Source of the DNA: Citromicrobium sp. UBA3494
GTDB taxonomy: Bacteria > Pseudomonadota > Alphaproteobacteria > Sphingomonadales > Sphingomonadaceae
Assembly (NCBI GenBank): GCA_002377695.1
Contig: DFQH01000001.1
Coordinates: forward strand, 82,417-146,416
DNA: 64,000 nt
Reading direction: 5' to 3'
Made by a program: the position numbers and the translations under genes. The notes under the pieces are model-generated. The model was given only the letters and a program-made list of their open reading frames with translations. It had not been told where the DNA came from and did not search any database. Position 1 is the stretch's first letter. The number at the start of each line of letters is the position of its first letter. Shown here one piece after another: positions 43,846 to 52,568 of this stretch.

Positions 43846-44604
43846 ATGCTCGACGAAACGCAGGATCGGCTTTGCGCCGGGAACACGACCGACTTCAGCG
43901 ACCTGAAGGCGATGATCGTCAACTGCACGCTGAAGCGCGGCGACGAGCCAAGCCATACCGACACGCTGCTGGACCAAGTGCATACCATCTTCGAAAAGGT
44001 CGGCGTGACGGTCGACCGGATGCGCGCGATCAACCACGATATTGCGCCGGGCGTCTATCCCGACATGACCGAACACGGCGCGGACCACGACGAATGGCCG
44101 CAAATCTGGCCGCGCGTTAAGGCGGCGGATATCCTGGTGATTGGCACGCCGATCTGGCTGGGAGAGAAAAGCTCGATTGCGCAGGGCCTGATCGAGAAGC
44201 TCTACGCCCATTCGGGTCAGACCAACGACAAGGGCCAGTACGTGTTCTACGGCAAGGTCGGCGGCTGCATCGTCACCGGCAACGAGGACGGGATAAAGCA
44301 TGTCGCCGCAGGCGTGCTCTACGCCATGAGCCATGTCGGCTACACGATCCCGCCGCAGGCCGATGCGGGCTGGATCGGTGAGGCAGGCCCCGGACCCAGC
44401 TACGGCGACGAACTGGACGACGGCAGCCGCGCCGGGTTCGACAACAGCTTCACCCGCCAGAACACTACCTTCGCCACCTGGAACATGCTGCACATGGCGC
44501 GGATGCTGAAAGATGCGGGCGGCCTGCCCGCCTATGGCAATTCGCAGGAGCTGTGGAGCGAGGGAATGCGCTTCGGCAGCCCCGATCCGCAGCACCGCAG
44601 CTGA
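43846..44604 (+). CDS. NADPH-dependent FMN reductase / flavodoxin-like family protein
   Basis: The 252-residue protein has a flavodoxin-like fold with the strands AMIVNCTLKRGDEPSHTDTLL (FMN loop), DILVIGTPIWLGEKSS and GGCIVTGNEDGIKHVAAGVLYAMSHVGYTIPPQ. The last resembles the NAD(P)H:FMN reductase segment. ATG 43846 follows GGGAGAGAG. The substrate is unknown. It lies between the aldolase gene and the convergent thioesterase. Confidence 0.8.
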   Translation: MLDETQDRLCAGNTTDFSDLKAMIVNCTLKRGDEPSHTDTLLDQVHTIFEKVGVTVDRMRAINHDIAPGVYPDMTEHGADHDEWPQIWPRVKAADILVIGTPIWLGEKSSIAQGLIEKLYAHSGQTNDKGQYVFYGKVGGCIVTGNEDGIKHVAAGVLYAMSHVGYTIPPQADAGWIGEAGPGPSYGDELDDGSRAGFDNSFTRQNTTFATWNMLHMARMLKDAGGLPAYGNSQELWSEGMRFGSPDPQHRS

Positions 44605-44607
44605 GGC

Positions 44608-45072
44608 TCAGCGCTCCCCGCGCACCTTGCGGATGATGCCGTCGAAGCGCAGCACCGGGTTGCCGTCCGCGCGCACGATCCCGGCGACGAAGATCGTCTT
44701 GCCGCCCGCACGCACGACCTCGCCCGTCGCTTCGATCAACTGGCCCACGCGTGCGGGATCGAGGAAATCGCCCGTCAGCGTCAGCGTGACACCGTGGCTG
44801 TCGCCCAGCGCATCGCGTGCGATGGTGAAGATGGCCGAATCGGCGAAGGTCATCAGGCAGCCGCCATGCATGAAGCCCGCGCCGTTCATGTGGCGCTGTT
44901 CGGCGCGAAAGGCGGCGACCATCGAGCCGTCATCGGCCCGCTTTTCGTAGAACGGCCCCGCACGCTGCTCGAAAGCGTCGGACTGCCAGACCTGCCAGCC
45001 CACGAATTCGCCATCGGTCACATCGACGAGGCCCGTGCCGCTCGTCTCGCCCACGCCCTGGTTCTCGCTCAT
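44608..45072 (-). CDS. PaaI-family (hotdog) thioesterase
   Basis: The 154-residue protein has the hotdog signature MNGAGFMHGGCLMTFADSAIF, with the catalytic acid presumably in the following helix, and LTLTGDFLDPARVGQLIEATGEVVRAGGKTIFV. It hydrolyses acyl-CoA substrates in the cytosol. The start at 45072 is 4 bases after the pgk stop, so it is the last gene of the tkt-gap-MOSC-pgk operon. A longer reading to 45225 overlaps pgk and was not used. Confidence 0.85.
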   Translation of the reverse strand: MSENQGVGETSGTGLVDVTDGEFVGWQVWQSDAFEQRAGPFYEKRADDGSMVAAFRAEQRHMNGAGFMHGGCLMTFADSAIFTIARDALGDSHGVTLTLTGDFLDPARVGQLIEATGEVVRAGGKTIFVAGIVRADGNPVLRFDGIIRKVRGER

Positions 45073-45076
45073 CGGA

Positions 45077-46291
45077 TCAGGCCTGCGACTTTGTCTTGAG
45101 GGCATCGACGCCGGGCAGTGGCTTGCCCTCCATCCATTCGAGGAACGCGCCCCCGGCGGTCGAAACATAGGTAAAATCGCCTGCGACACCCGCCAGATTG
45201 AGCGCCGCGACCGTATCGCCGCCACCTGCGATGGAGACGAGCGAGCCTTCCTTCGTCAGCGCCGCCGCCGTGCGCGCGAGGGTGACTGTCGCCTGATCGA
45301 AGGGCGGAGTTTCGAACGCGCCCAGCGGCCCGTTCCAGATCAGCGTGCGGCATGTCTTGAGCACATCCGCCAGCGCCTCGGTTGCCTGCGCGCCGATATC
45401 GAGGATCATCTCGTCCTCGGCCACCTCGTGAACATTGCTCGTCCGCAGGCTCGCGGGGTTGGCGGCGAATTCCTTGGCCACGACCACGTCGTAGGGCAGA
45501 TGCACGGTGCAGCCCGCATGGTCCGCCGCATCCATGATGGCGTTCGCCTTGTCGACCAGATCATGCTCGGCCAGGCTCTTGCCCACCGACGCACCGCGAG
45601 CGGCAAGGAAGGTGTTGGCCATTCCGCCGCCAATGATGAGGTGCTGCACCTTGCCGACGAGGTTTTCGAGCACATCGAGCTTGGTCGAAACCTTGGCCCC
45701 GCCCACGACAGCCGCCACGGGGGTTTCCGGGTTGCCGAGCGCCGCGTCGAGCGCCTTCAGCTCCGCCTCCATCGAGCGTCCGGCATAGGAGGGCAGCAGG
45801 TGCGCCAGCCCCTCGGTGCTCGCATGCGCGCGATGCGCGGCGGAGAACGCGTCATTCACGTAGATATCGCCATGCGCGGCGATGGCCTTGGCGAAGTCCG
45901 CGTCGTTGCCCTCCTCGCCCGGCCAGAAACGCGTGTTCTCCAGCAGGCCGATATCGCCATCGCGCAGGATTCCGAGCGATTGTTCGACGATCGGGCCGCT
46001 GATCTCGGGCACGAACATCACTTCCTTGTCCAGCACCCGCTCGACATCGCCCTGCACGTAGGATGTGCTCATGGTCGAATTGCGCTGCCCCTTGGGCCGT
46101 CCGAAATGGGCCAGCAGCAGCACTTTCGCGCCCTTCCCGCTCAGTTCGAGGATGGTCGGCTTAGCCGCTTCCACACGCGTCACGTCGGTGGCCGAGCCGT
46201 CCTTCATCGGCAGGTTGAGATCGACGCGCACCAGCGCGACCTTGCCGGAAAGATCGGCGGGCAGATCGTCGAGGGTCTTGAAGGTGCTCAT
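45077..46291 (-). CDS. pgk: Phosphoglycerate kinase
   Basis: The 404-residue enzyme catalyses the ATP-forming step 1,3-bisphosphoglycerate + ADP to 3-phosphoglycerate + ATP. It has the N-terminal substrate motif [36 protein letters not shown] and the C-terminal nucleotide motifs [10 protein letters not shown] and [12 protein letters not shown]. The start overlaps the MOSC gene stop by 1 base (TAATG). Family length is normal. Confidence 0.97.
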   Translation of the reverse strand: MSTFKTLDDLPADLSGKVALVRVDLNLPMKDGSATDVTRVEAAKPTILELSGKGAKVLLLAHFGRPKGQRNSTMSTSYVQGDVERVLDKEVMFVPEISGPIVEQSLGILRDGDIGLLENTRFWPGEEGNDADFAKAIAAHGDIYVNDAFSAAHRAHASTEGLAHLLPSYAGRSMEAELKALDAALGNPETPVAAVVGGAKVSTKLDVLENLVGKVQHLIIGGGMANTFLAARGASVGKSLAEHDLVDKANAIMDAADHAGCTVHLPYDVVVAKEFAANPASLRTSNVHEVAEDEMILDIGAQATEALADVLKTCRTLIWNGPLGAFETPPFDQATVTLARTAAALTKEGSLVSIAGGGDTVAALNLAGVAGDFTYVSTAGGAFLEWMEGKPLPGVDALKTKSQA

Positions 46292-46752
46292 TATTCAATC
46301 CTGATTTCATCACCGATCGCGATTCGACCGGGCTCTATCACCATGGCTAGCGCGCCGCCGCGCCAATCCGGCGTCAATGCCGCCTGCAGACCGGGATGCA
46401 CACCGTCCATGCGCGCGCACGGAGTACATTCGCCGGTGATCTCCAGAAGGCAGCTCTCTCCGATACGCAGCCACGTTCCCGGGGCACGCTGGAGGGTGAA
46501 GCCGTCCACCAGCAGATTGCGGCGTGTGGCGGACCACCGCACATCGGCGGCGCCCGCCTCCGCACTCGCCCGCGCAAAGGCTTCGGTCTCGATCAACGAG
46601 ATCTGGCGGCGATAGGGCTTGCCCTTCAGGCCGCCGCGCATGTCGCCCTTGAGGCCGTGGCCGCGCGTGACTTCGCCCGCTTCCAGCGTTTCGATCGGGC
46701 CGCCCGGCTCTGAATGCCGGGCGATTCCTGCGAGCCGCCCGGCATTTGTCAT
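46291..46752 (-). CDS. MOSC domain protein
   Basis: The 153-residue protein is a single MOSC domain, the family that binds sulfur or molybdopterin-linked groups (YiiM and molybdenum-cofactor sulfurase C-termini). Features are [56 protein letters not shown] with the conserved Cys, and the terminal strand [12 protein letters not shown]. It is translationally coupled to gap (ATGA) and to pgk (1-base overlap), an unusual position. Length is that of the short MOSC group. Confidence 0.88.
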   Translation of the reverse strand: MTNAGRLAGIARHSEPGGPIETLEAGEVTRGHGLKGDMRGGLKGKPYRRQISLIETEAFARASAEAGAADVRWSATRRNLLVDGFTLQRAPGTWLRIGESCLLEITGECTPCARMDGVHPGLQAALTPDWRGGALAMVIEPGRIAIGDEIRIE

Positions 46753-47759
46753 CAGATCAGCTTCGCCATCACACCGGCGGTGTCGATCATCCGGTTGGAG
46801 AAGCCCCATTCGTTGTCGTACCAGCTGACCACGCGCGCCAGCTTGCCTTCGAGAACCGCGGTTTCGAGGCTGTCGACCGTGCTGCTGGCGGGCTGGTGGT
46901 TGAAATCGCTGCTGACCAGCGGCTGGTCGGTAAAGTCCAGCACGCCCTTCATCGGGCCATTGGCAGCGGCCTTGAGCGCTTCGTTCAGCTCTTCCGCGCT
47001 CGTGTCGCGGCCCGGAGTGAACACCAGGTCGATCAGCGAGACATTCGGCGTCGGCACGCGAACCGACGAGCCATCGAGCTTCCCGTTGAGTTCGGGCAGC
47101 ACCAGGCCGACCGCGCGAGCGGCACCCGTGGTGGTCGGGATCATGTTCTGCGCCCCGCCACGTGCGCGCCGCATGTCGCCGTGCATCTGGTCGAGCATGC
47201 GCTGGTCGTTGGTGTAGGAGTGGATCGTGGTCATGAAGCCACGCTCGATACCCACGGTGTCCTGCAGCACCTTGGCCACCGGTGCCAGGCAGTTGGTGGT
47301 GCAGCTGGCGTTGGAGACGATTCTGTCCTCGCCCGTCAGCACTTCGTGGTTCACGCCGTAGACGACGGTCTTGAGGTCGCCCTTGGCAGGCGCGGAGATC
47401 AGCACGCGCTTGGCACCTGCATCGAGATGCGGCTTCGCGGCGTCGACCGACTGGAAGAAGCCGGTGCATTCCAGCACGATATCCACGCCCATGTCGCCAT
47501 GCGGCAGCTTGCCCGGCTCACGCTCGCTGGTGACGGCGATCTTCTTGCCATCGACCACCAGCGCATTGCCATCCACGCTGACCGAACCGGGGAAGCGGCC
47601 GTGGGTCGAATCGAACTGGAACAGCAGCGCGTTGGCGTCCGCATTGGCAAGATCGTTGATCGCCACCAGTTCGAGATCGTGATCGTTCCGTTCCAGCAGC
47701 GCGCGCGCGACGAGCCGCCCGATCCGGCCGAAACCATTGATTGCAACCTTGGTCGCCAT
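46752..47759 (-). CDS. gap: Type I glyceraldehyde-3-phosphate dehydrogenase
   Basis: The 335-residue enzyme oxidises glyceraldehyde 3-phosphate to 1,3-bisphosphoglycerate. It has the Rossmann start VAINGFGRIGRLVARALLE, the catalytic Cys153 in SNASCTTNCLAP, HSYTNDQRMLDQ, RRARGGAQNMIPTTTGAA and SWYDNEWGFSNRM. ATG 47759 lies 17 bases after tkt. The cofactor choice is not clear from the INDLANAD segment. Confidence 0.97.
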   Translation of the reverse strand: MATKVAINGFGRIGRLVARALLERNDHDLELVAINDLANADANALLFQFDSTHGRFPGSVSVDGNALVVDGKKIAVTSEREPGKLPHGDMGVDIVLECTGFFQSVDAAKPHLDAGAKRVLISAPAKGDLKTVVYGVNHEVLTGEDRIVSNASCTTNCLAPVAKVLQDTVGIERGFMTTIHSYTNDQRMLDQMHGDMRRARGGAQNMIPTTTGAARAVGLVLPELNGKLDGSSVRVPTPNVSLIDLVFTPGRDTSAEELNEALKAAANGPMKGVLDFTDQPLVSSDFNHQPASSTVDSLETAVLEGKLARVVSWYDNEWGFSNRMIDTAGVMAKLI

Positions 47760-47776
47760 GACGATTTTCTCCTGAC

Positions 47777-49768
47777 TTATGCTTCGAGCTTGGCGAGAAT
47801 CTTGGGGACGATCGCCTCGCTGGTGAATCCGAAATGCTCGAACGCGTCCGGCGCGGGTGCGGACGTGCCGAAGCCGTCGATGCCAATGCGCAGGCCGTTG
47901 AGCATGGTGTAACGTTCCCACCCGAAGCTGGTACCGGCTTCAATGCTGACACGCAGGATCTCTTCCGGGCCGACATTGGGCAGGATACGGTCGCGATAGG
48001 CGGGGCTCTGTTCGTCGAACAGTTCGGCGCAGGGCATGGAAACCACGTCCGCCCCGATATCGCGCTCTTCCAGCGCCTGTGCGCAGGCGAGTGCCAGCTG
48101 CACTTCGGAGCCGGTCGCGATCAGGATCACGCGGCGTTCCGCCTGCGCTTCCTTCACCCGGTAGGCACCGCGCGCGCACTGGTTTTCCTCCACGTCTTCG
48201 GTGCGGAACTGTTCCAGCCCCTGGCGCGAGAGCGCGAGGACGCTGGGGCGCTTTTTCTGCTGCAGCGCGATTTCCCAGCATTCCGCCGTCTCGACCGCAT
48301 CGGCGGGCCGCATGACGAGCAGGTTGGGAATCGCCCGCAGGCTTTGCAGGTGCTCGATCGGCTGGTGCGTCGGGCCGTCTTCCCCCAGCCCGATCGAATC
48401 ATGCGTCATCACATAGACGACGCGCGCCTGCTGTAGGGCAGAGAGGCGGATCGCGGGGCGGCAGTAATCGCTGAACACCAGGAAGGTGCCGCCATAGGGA
48501 ATCACGCCGCCGTGCAGCGCCATGCCGTTCATGGCCGAAGCCATGCCGAATTCGCGGATGCCGTAGTAGACATAGCGCCCGCTCGCATCGTCGGCGGTGA
48601 AGGTTTCGAGCCCTTCGGTCTTGGTGTTGTTCGATCCGGTCAGGTCGGCCGATCCGCCCACCGTTTCGGGCAGGCGCGAATTGATGACGGCAAGCGCATT
48701 CTCGCTCGCCTTGCGGCTCGCCACCTTTTGCGGCTCGCGCACCAGATCGCCGACGAATTCCTTCAGATCGAAGCCTTCGGGGAGATCGCCCGCCATGCGC
48801 CGTTCGAATTCGGCCTTGTGCTCGCTGTCGCCCAGCCGCGTGGACCAGTCGGTGCGCGCTTCGTAGCCGCGCGATCCGGCGGAGCGCCATTCCTCGCGCA
48901 CCTGATCGGGGATCTCGAAGGGAGCGGCCTGCCAGTTCAGCTCCTTGCGCGCGGCTTCGACTTCCGAAGCACCCAGCGGCGAACCATGCGTCGCGGCGGT
49001 GCCCTGTTTGTTGGGCGCGCCGCGGCCGATCATCGTGCGGCAGGCGATCAGCGTGGGGCGATCCTGCGCCTGCGCTTCGTCGATGGCGCGCGCGATGTCG
49101 GCATAATCGTGCCCGTCGCACGAATTGACGAACCATCCGGTCGCCTCGAACCGGGCGCGCACGTTCTCACTTGTCGAAAGATCGGTGCTGCCGTCGATCG
49201 TGATGCGGTTATCGTCCCAGAACACGACCAGGCGGCTGAGCTTGAGGTGCCCGGCAAGGCCGATCGCTTCGTGATTGACGCCTTCCATCAGGCATCCGTC
49301 GCCCGCGATCACCCAGGTGCGGTGGTCCACCAGATCGTCACCGAACTGGCTGTTGAGGTGCCGTTCCGCCATCGCCATGCCCACGGCCATCGCCAGACCC
49401 TGGCCCAGCGGGCCGGTGGTGCATTCGACACCTGGGAGAAGGAAGTTTTCCGGGTGTCCGGCGGTCGGGCTGCCGATCTGGCGGAAATTCTCGATCTCCT
49501 CCATCGTCGGATGGGCGAAGCCGGAAAGATGCAGCAGCGAATAGATCAGCATCGATCCGTGGCCCGCGCTCAGCACGAAGCGGTCGCGGTCGGGCCACGA
49601 GGGCGCGCTGGCATCGTATTTGAGGTAGTTGGACCACAGCACCGTGGCGACATCGGCCATGCCCATCGGCATGCCCGGATGGCCGCTCTGTGCTTTTTGC
49701 ACCGCATCCATCGACAGGGCCCGGATGGCGTTGGCCATCGGGATCAGGCGGGCGGGGTCTAGACTCAT
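47777..49768 (-). CDS. tkt: Transketolase
   Basis: The 663-residue thiamine-diphosphate enzyme shows GHPGMPMGMADVATVLW, the TPP/Mg motif GDGCLMEGVNHEAIGLAGHLKLSRLVVFWDDN, GYGAPNKQGT-like IGRGAPNKQGTAATHG, the pyrimidine-domain STFLVF-type GGTFLVFSDYCRPAIRLSAL and DSIGLGEDGPTHQPIEHL. It exchanges two-carbon units between sugars in the pentose phosphate pathway. First gene of the tkt-gap-MOSC-pgk-thioesterase operon; divergent from the zapA unit, 191 bases apart. Confidence 0.97.
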   Translation of the reverse strand: MSLDPARLIPMANAIRALSMDAVQKAQSGHPGMPMGMADVATVLWSNYLKYDASAPSWPDRDRFVLSAGHGSMLIYSLLHLSGFAHPTMEEIENFRQIGSPTAGHPENFLLPGVECTTGPLGQGLAMAVGMAMAERHLNSQFGDDLVDHRTWVIAGDGCLMEGVNHEAIGLAGHLKLSRLVVFWDDNRITIDGSTDLSTSENVRARFEATGWFVNSCDGHDYADIARAIDEAQAQDRPTLIACRTMIGRGAPNKQGTAATHGSPLGASEVEAARKELNWQAAPFEIPDQVREEWRSAGSRGYEARTDWSTRLGDSEHKAEFERRMAGDLPEGFDLKEFVGDLVREPQKVASRKASENALAVINSRLPETVGGSADLTGSNNTKTEGLETFTADDASGRYVYYGIREFGMASAMNGMALHGGVIPYGGTFLVFSDYCRPAIRLSALQQARVVYVMTHDSIGLGEDGPTHQPIEHLQSLRAIPNLLVMRPADAVETAECWEIALQQKKRPSVLALSRQGLEQFRTEDVEENQCARGAYRVKEAQAERRVILIATGSEVQLALACAQALEERDIGADVVSMPCAELFDEQSPAYRDRILPNVGPEEILRVSIEAGTSFGWERYTMLNGLRIGIDGFGTSAPAPDAFEHFGFTSEAIVPKILAKLEA

Positions 49769-49959
49769 GCGCTGGGGTACTCCTGTGCGGCGTCCGGGCC
49801 GCCTGGCCCTGCCGCGATTCGATCATCGCGCTGCCATCGACAAGGCAGGCGGCAAGGTCAAGGCGGCGGGGCATCTTGCGGGGGCCCGATTGCGCAAACT
49901 GTCCAAAAAATCGCGCCCGCTCTTGGGGATGGCGTTTTTGCCGATTACAGGTTTGCAGG

Positions 49960-50154
49960 ATGAGGGACCAAAGGCTCGAACAGACGATCCAGCGGATCGA
50001 GCAGGCGCTGGCGCGGATTGCCGCCGCCGCGGATGCCGCCGCTTCGAAGGATACCGGCTCCAACGGGCTGGAACAGCGCCACGAGGTGCTTCGCACCAAA
50101 GTGCGCGCCCAGCTGGACCGGCTGGACGACGTGATCGGCAGCCTCGAATCATGA
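49960..50154 (+). CDS. Small coiled-coil protein upstream of zapA, 64 aa
   Basis: A short helical protein (RLEQTIQRIEQALARIAAAAD, then LEQRHEVLRTKVRAQLDRLDDVI) without other features. It starts at ATG 49960 after GCAGG and overlaps zapA by ATGA. Genes of this size often precede zapA in sphingomonads and may act with it in division, but the function is not known. Confidence 0.75.
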   Translation: MRDQRLEQTIQRIEQALARIAAAADAAASKDTGSNGLEQRHEVLRTKVRAQLDRLDDVIGSLES

Positions 50155-50723
50155 GCACGCTGGATATCAGGATCGGCGGGCGCGAATTCGCGATCTCCTG
50201 CGGACCGGGTGACGAAGAGCGAGTCCGGGCGCTGGCGACGACGATCGACGAGTATTTCCAGCCGCTCGCCCCGCGCTTCTCCCAGAACCTGCTGTTCGCC
50301 TGCCTGCGCGCGGCGGACGACGTATTCGAAAAATCGGGCGTGCCCCCAGGGGAAGACCCGGAAACCCGGCAGCTGCGCGAACGGCTTGCCGATGTCGAGC
50401 AGGAGCGCGACCGGCTGGAAGCCGCCCTGTCCTCCGCCACGGATGCGCGCGGCCGGCTGGAGCGCGATCTGCGGCAGGCGCGCGAGGAAGCAGCTGCGCG
50501 CAGCGATGCCGAAAGCAAGGCCCAGGCGGAACGGATCGCCACGCTGGAAGAGCGCTGCGAGGAGCTTCAGCACCAGCTGGAGGACGCGCGCACGCAGCCC
50601 CTGCCCTTCGGCGATGGCGATGGTGCGGAAATGGACGACGATCTGCTGCCCGCGCTCGAAAGGTTCGCCGGTCTGCTCGAATCCTGTGCCGACAAGCTTG
50701 AGGGGCGCCCGCAGAGCGCCTAG
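50151..50723 (+). CDS. zapA: Cell division protein ZapA with extended coiled coil
   Basis: The 190-residue protein starts with a ZapA domain (LDIRIGGREFAISCGPGDEERVRALATTIDEY) that binds and bundles FtsZ. A long coiled coil (about 70-155) and an acidic tail follow, so it is nearly twice the length of E. coli ZapA. Translationally coupled to the small coiled-coil gene. Followed by the probable 6S RNA, the conserved bacterial order. Confidence 0.88.
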   Translation: MSTLDIRIGGREFAISCGPGDEERVRALATTIDEYFQPLAPRFSQNLLFACLRAADDVFEKSGVPPGEDPETRQLRERLADVEQERDRLEAALSSATDARGRLERDLRQAREEAAARSDAESKAQAERIATLEERCEELQHQLEDARTQPLPFGDGDGAEMDDDLLPALERFAGLLESCADKLEGRPQSA

Positions 50724-50729
50724 ATAGGA

Positions 50730-50890
50730 AGCGGCGGGACTGCCCGGCACGAGCCGTAGAACATCCCTGAGGCTATAAGCTTATCCTAGGGAGCTGTCCC
50801 TGCCCTGGTCCACCAGTTCGGCTGTGGGACTGGGGTATACGGCACCCACCTGACCTTTTGCGTCAGAGGATTTCCCAGGCACCGACCCAT
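50730..50890 (+). ncRNA. ssrS: Probable 6S RNA (SsrS)
   Basis: The 213-base gap between zapA and the 5-FCL gene is where 6S RNA is encoded in proteobacteria. A 9-base stem, CCCTGGTCC at 50803-50811 and GGGACTGGGG at 50826-50835, carries a hairpin with a TTCGG loop. GCCGTA near 50753 can pair with TACGGC near 50838. A 3' hairpin CTGAC...GTCAG at 50850-50866 follows. 6S RNA sequesters the housekeeping RNA polymerase in stationary phase. Ends are approximate and no covariance model was run. Confidence 0.7.
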
Positions 50891-50936
50891 GGTGGTTCCG
50901 CCACTTTCTTACCGATCGAAGGGGCGACACACTGGT

Positions 50937-51533
50937 ATGACCGCGAGCGACAAGGCCCGCCTGCGGCGCGAAATGCGCGCCCTTCGCAAGCAGACGGCGG
51001 CGCAGCTGCCCGATCCGGTGCGCGCGCTGGTCTTCTCGCGCCCTCCTGCCCCCGTGCTGGAGAGTATCGCCGATGGCATGGTGATCGGCCTCTATCACGC
51101 CAGCGCGAACGAGGCGCCGACCCAACGCTACGCCCAGTATTTCCTCGAAAACGGGCACCGCATCGCCCTGCCCCGCCTGCTGGCACAAGACGGCGCGATG
51201 CGCTTCGCCGAGCATACGGACCCGCTGGGCGGCAGCGACCTCGAACCGGGCCCGCACGGCCTGATGCAGCCCGGCGCGGATGCGGCGGACCTTGTGCCCG
51301 ACGTACTGTTCGTCCCGCTGCTCGCCTTCGACAGCGCTGGCGGGCGCCTGGGCCAGGGCGGCGGCTATTACGACCGCTGGATGGCAGACCACAGGGACGT
51401 ATTGCGGATCGGGCTGGCGTGGGACACGCAGGCGATCGACCGGGTGCCGATGGAGGCGCACGATATGCCGCTTCACCGCGTGGTCACGCCGACCCGCGTG
51501 TTCGGCCCCTTCGATAAAGAGGACGCGGAATGA
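50937..51533 (+). CDS. 5-formyltetrahydrofolate cyclo-ligase
   Basis: The 198-residue enzyme converts 5-formyl-THF to 5,10-methenyl-THF with ATP. It contains KARLRREMRALRKQ, the motif VLFVPLLAFDSAGGRLGQGGGYYDRW (ATP-binding GQGGGYYD) and the C-terminal RVVTPTRVF. ATG 50937 is preferred to one at 50889, which would lie in the 6S RNA. Overlaps the DUF2842 gene by ATGA. Confidence 0.93.
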   Translation: MTASDKARLRREMRALRKQTAAQLPDPVRALVFSRPPAPVLESIADGMVIGLYHASANEAPTQRYAQYFLENGHRIALPRLLAQDGAMRFAEHTDPLGGSDLEPGPHGLMQPGADAADLVPDVLFVPLLAFDSAGGRLGQGGGYYDRWMADHRDVLRIGLAWDTQAIDRVPMEAHDMPLHRVVTPTRVFGPFDKEDAE

Positions 51534-51745
51534 GGCACGAACCCAACTGGCGCATTCCTGTCGGTATCCTCGGCCTGCTGCTGGGGCTAGCGATCTACGC
51601 CATCGTGATCGCGCGCTATGTCCCTTCGCTCGTAATGGGATGGCCCGTGCTGCTGCAGACCGTCGTTTACCTGGTCCTCGGCGTGATCTGGCTGCTGCCT
51701 TTGAAGCGCTTCCTGATCTGGATGGAAACGGGCCGCTGGGGCTGA
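51530..51745 (+). CDS. DUF2842 small membrane protein, 71 aa
   Basis: Two transmembrane helices (about 10-30 and 40-60) with the conserved C-terminal LPLKRFLIWMETGRWG match DUF2842, a family known mainly from alphaproteobacteria and without assigned function. Translation is coupled to 5-FCL (ATGA). Confidence 0.85.
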   Translation: MRHEPNWRIPVGILGLLLGLAIYAIVIARYVPSLVMGWPVLLQTVVYLVLGVIWLLPLKRFLIWMETGRWG

Positions 51746-51782
51746 CGCGGAACCGGGTTCGCAGTGCCGCCGTTTTGCGCGC

Positions 51783-52565
51783 ATGCCCGAACTTCCCGAA
51801 GCCGAAGCCAACCGCCTCAGGATCGCACGCGATTGCCTCAATCGCACGATCGAGGCGGCCGAGCCGGGCGACGACACCGATCATATCGAGCTGCCAGGCG
51901 ACAACGAGCGGGGGCGACTGGTGGGCCATCAGTTCACGCAAACCCACCGCCACGGAAAGCTGATCTTCGCTGGGTCCGGGGCTGGCCCGTGGATCGCGGT
52001 GCATCTGGGCATGACCGGCTCTCTGCGCCCCTTCGATGCGGATGACGGCCCGCCCGACTATGCAAAATTCGTGATCCGCTTCGAAGGAGAGCGGCGGCTG
52101 GCCTTCCGCTGCCCGCGCAAGCTCGGCTGGGTGCGCGTGGTCGACAGCCCGCAAGCCGAGATCGACCGCATAGAATTCGGCCCGGACGCGCTCGAGATTT
52201 CACGCGATGCCTTTGTCGAGGTGATCGGCACATCGCGCGGGGCGATAAAATCCGCGCTGATGCAGCAGAAGAAGCTCGCCGGAATCGGCAACCTTTGGTC
52301 CGACGAAATCCTGTTTCGCCTCGGCATCGACCCGCAGCGCAAGGGCACCAAGCTGGACGAGGGGCAGCTAGGGGAAATGTACGACGCGATGCGCGACATT
52401 CTTCGCGCGGTGGTCGATACGCAGGCGGACTACAGCAAGCTGCCGGAGTGTTGGCTGATCCACACCCGGGACGAAGGTGCCGAGTGCCCGCAATGCGGCG
52501 GCACGATCACCCGCACCAAGGTGGGCGGGCGCAGCGCGTTTCACTGCACCCGCCACCAGGACTAG
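51783..52565 (+). CDS. Fpg/Nei-family DNA glycosylase with CCCH zinc finger
   Basis: The 260-residue protein has the catalytic N-terminus MPELPEAE (Pro2 nucleophile, Glu3), the lysine segment HGKLIF, the H2TH motif QQKKLAGIGNLWSDEILFRLGIDP and a C-terminal zinc finger. The finger ligands are Cys-X2-Cys, 16 residues, then Cys-X2-His, so the fourth cysteine is replaced by His. PEAE instead of PEVE and the divergent damage loop suggest a Nei/Fpg-like paralogue rather than canonical MutM. It removes oxidised bases. Confidence 0.88.
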   Translation: MPELPEAEANRLRIARDCLNRTIEAAEPGDDTDHIELPGDNERGRLVGHQFTQTHRHGKLIFAGSGAGPWIAVHLGMTGSLRPFDADDGPPDYAKFVIRFEGERRLAFRCPRKLGWVRVVDSPQAEIDRIEFGPDALEISRDAFVEVIGTSRGAIKSALMQQKKLAGIGNLWSDEILFRLGIDPQRKGTKLDEGQLGEMYDAMRDILRAVVDTQADYSKLPECWLIHTRDEGAECPQCGGTITRTKVGGRSAFHCTRHQD

Positions 52566-52568
52566 CGC

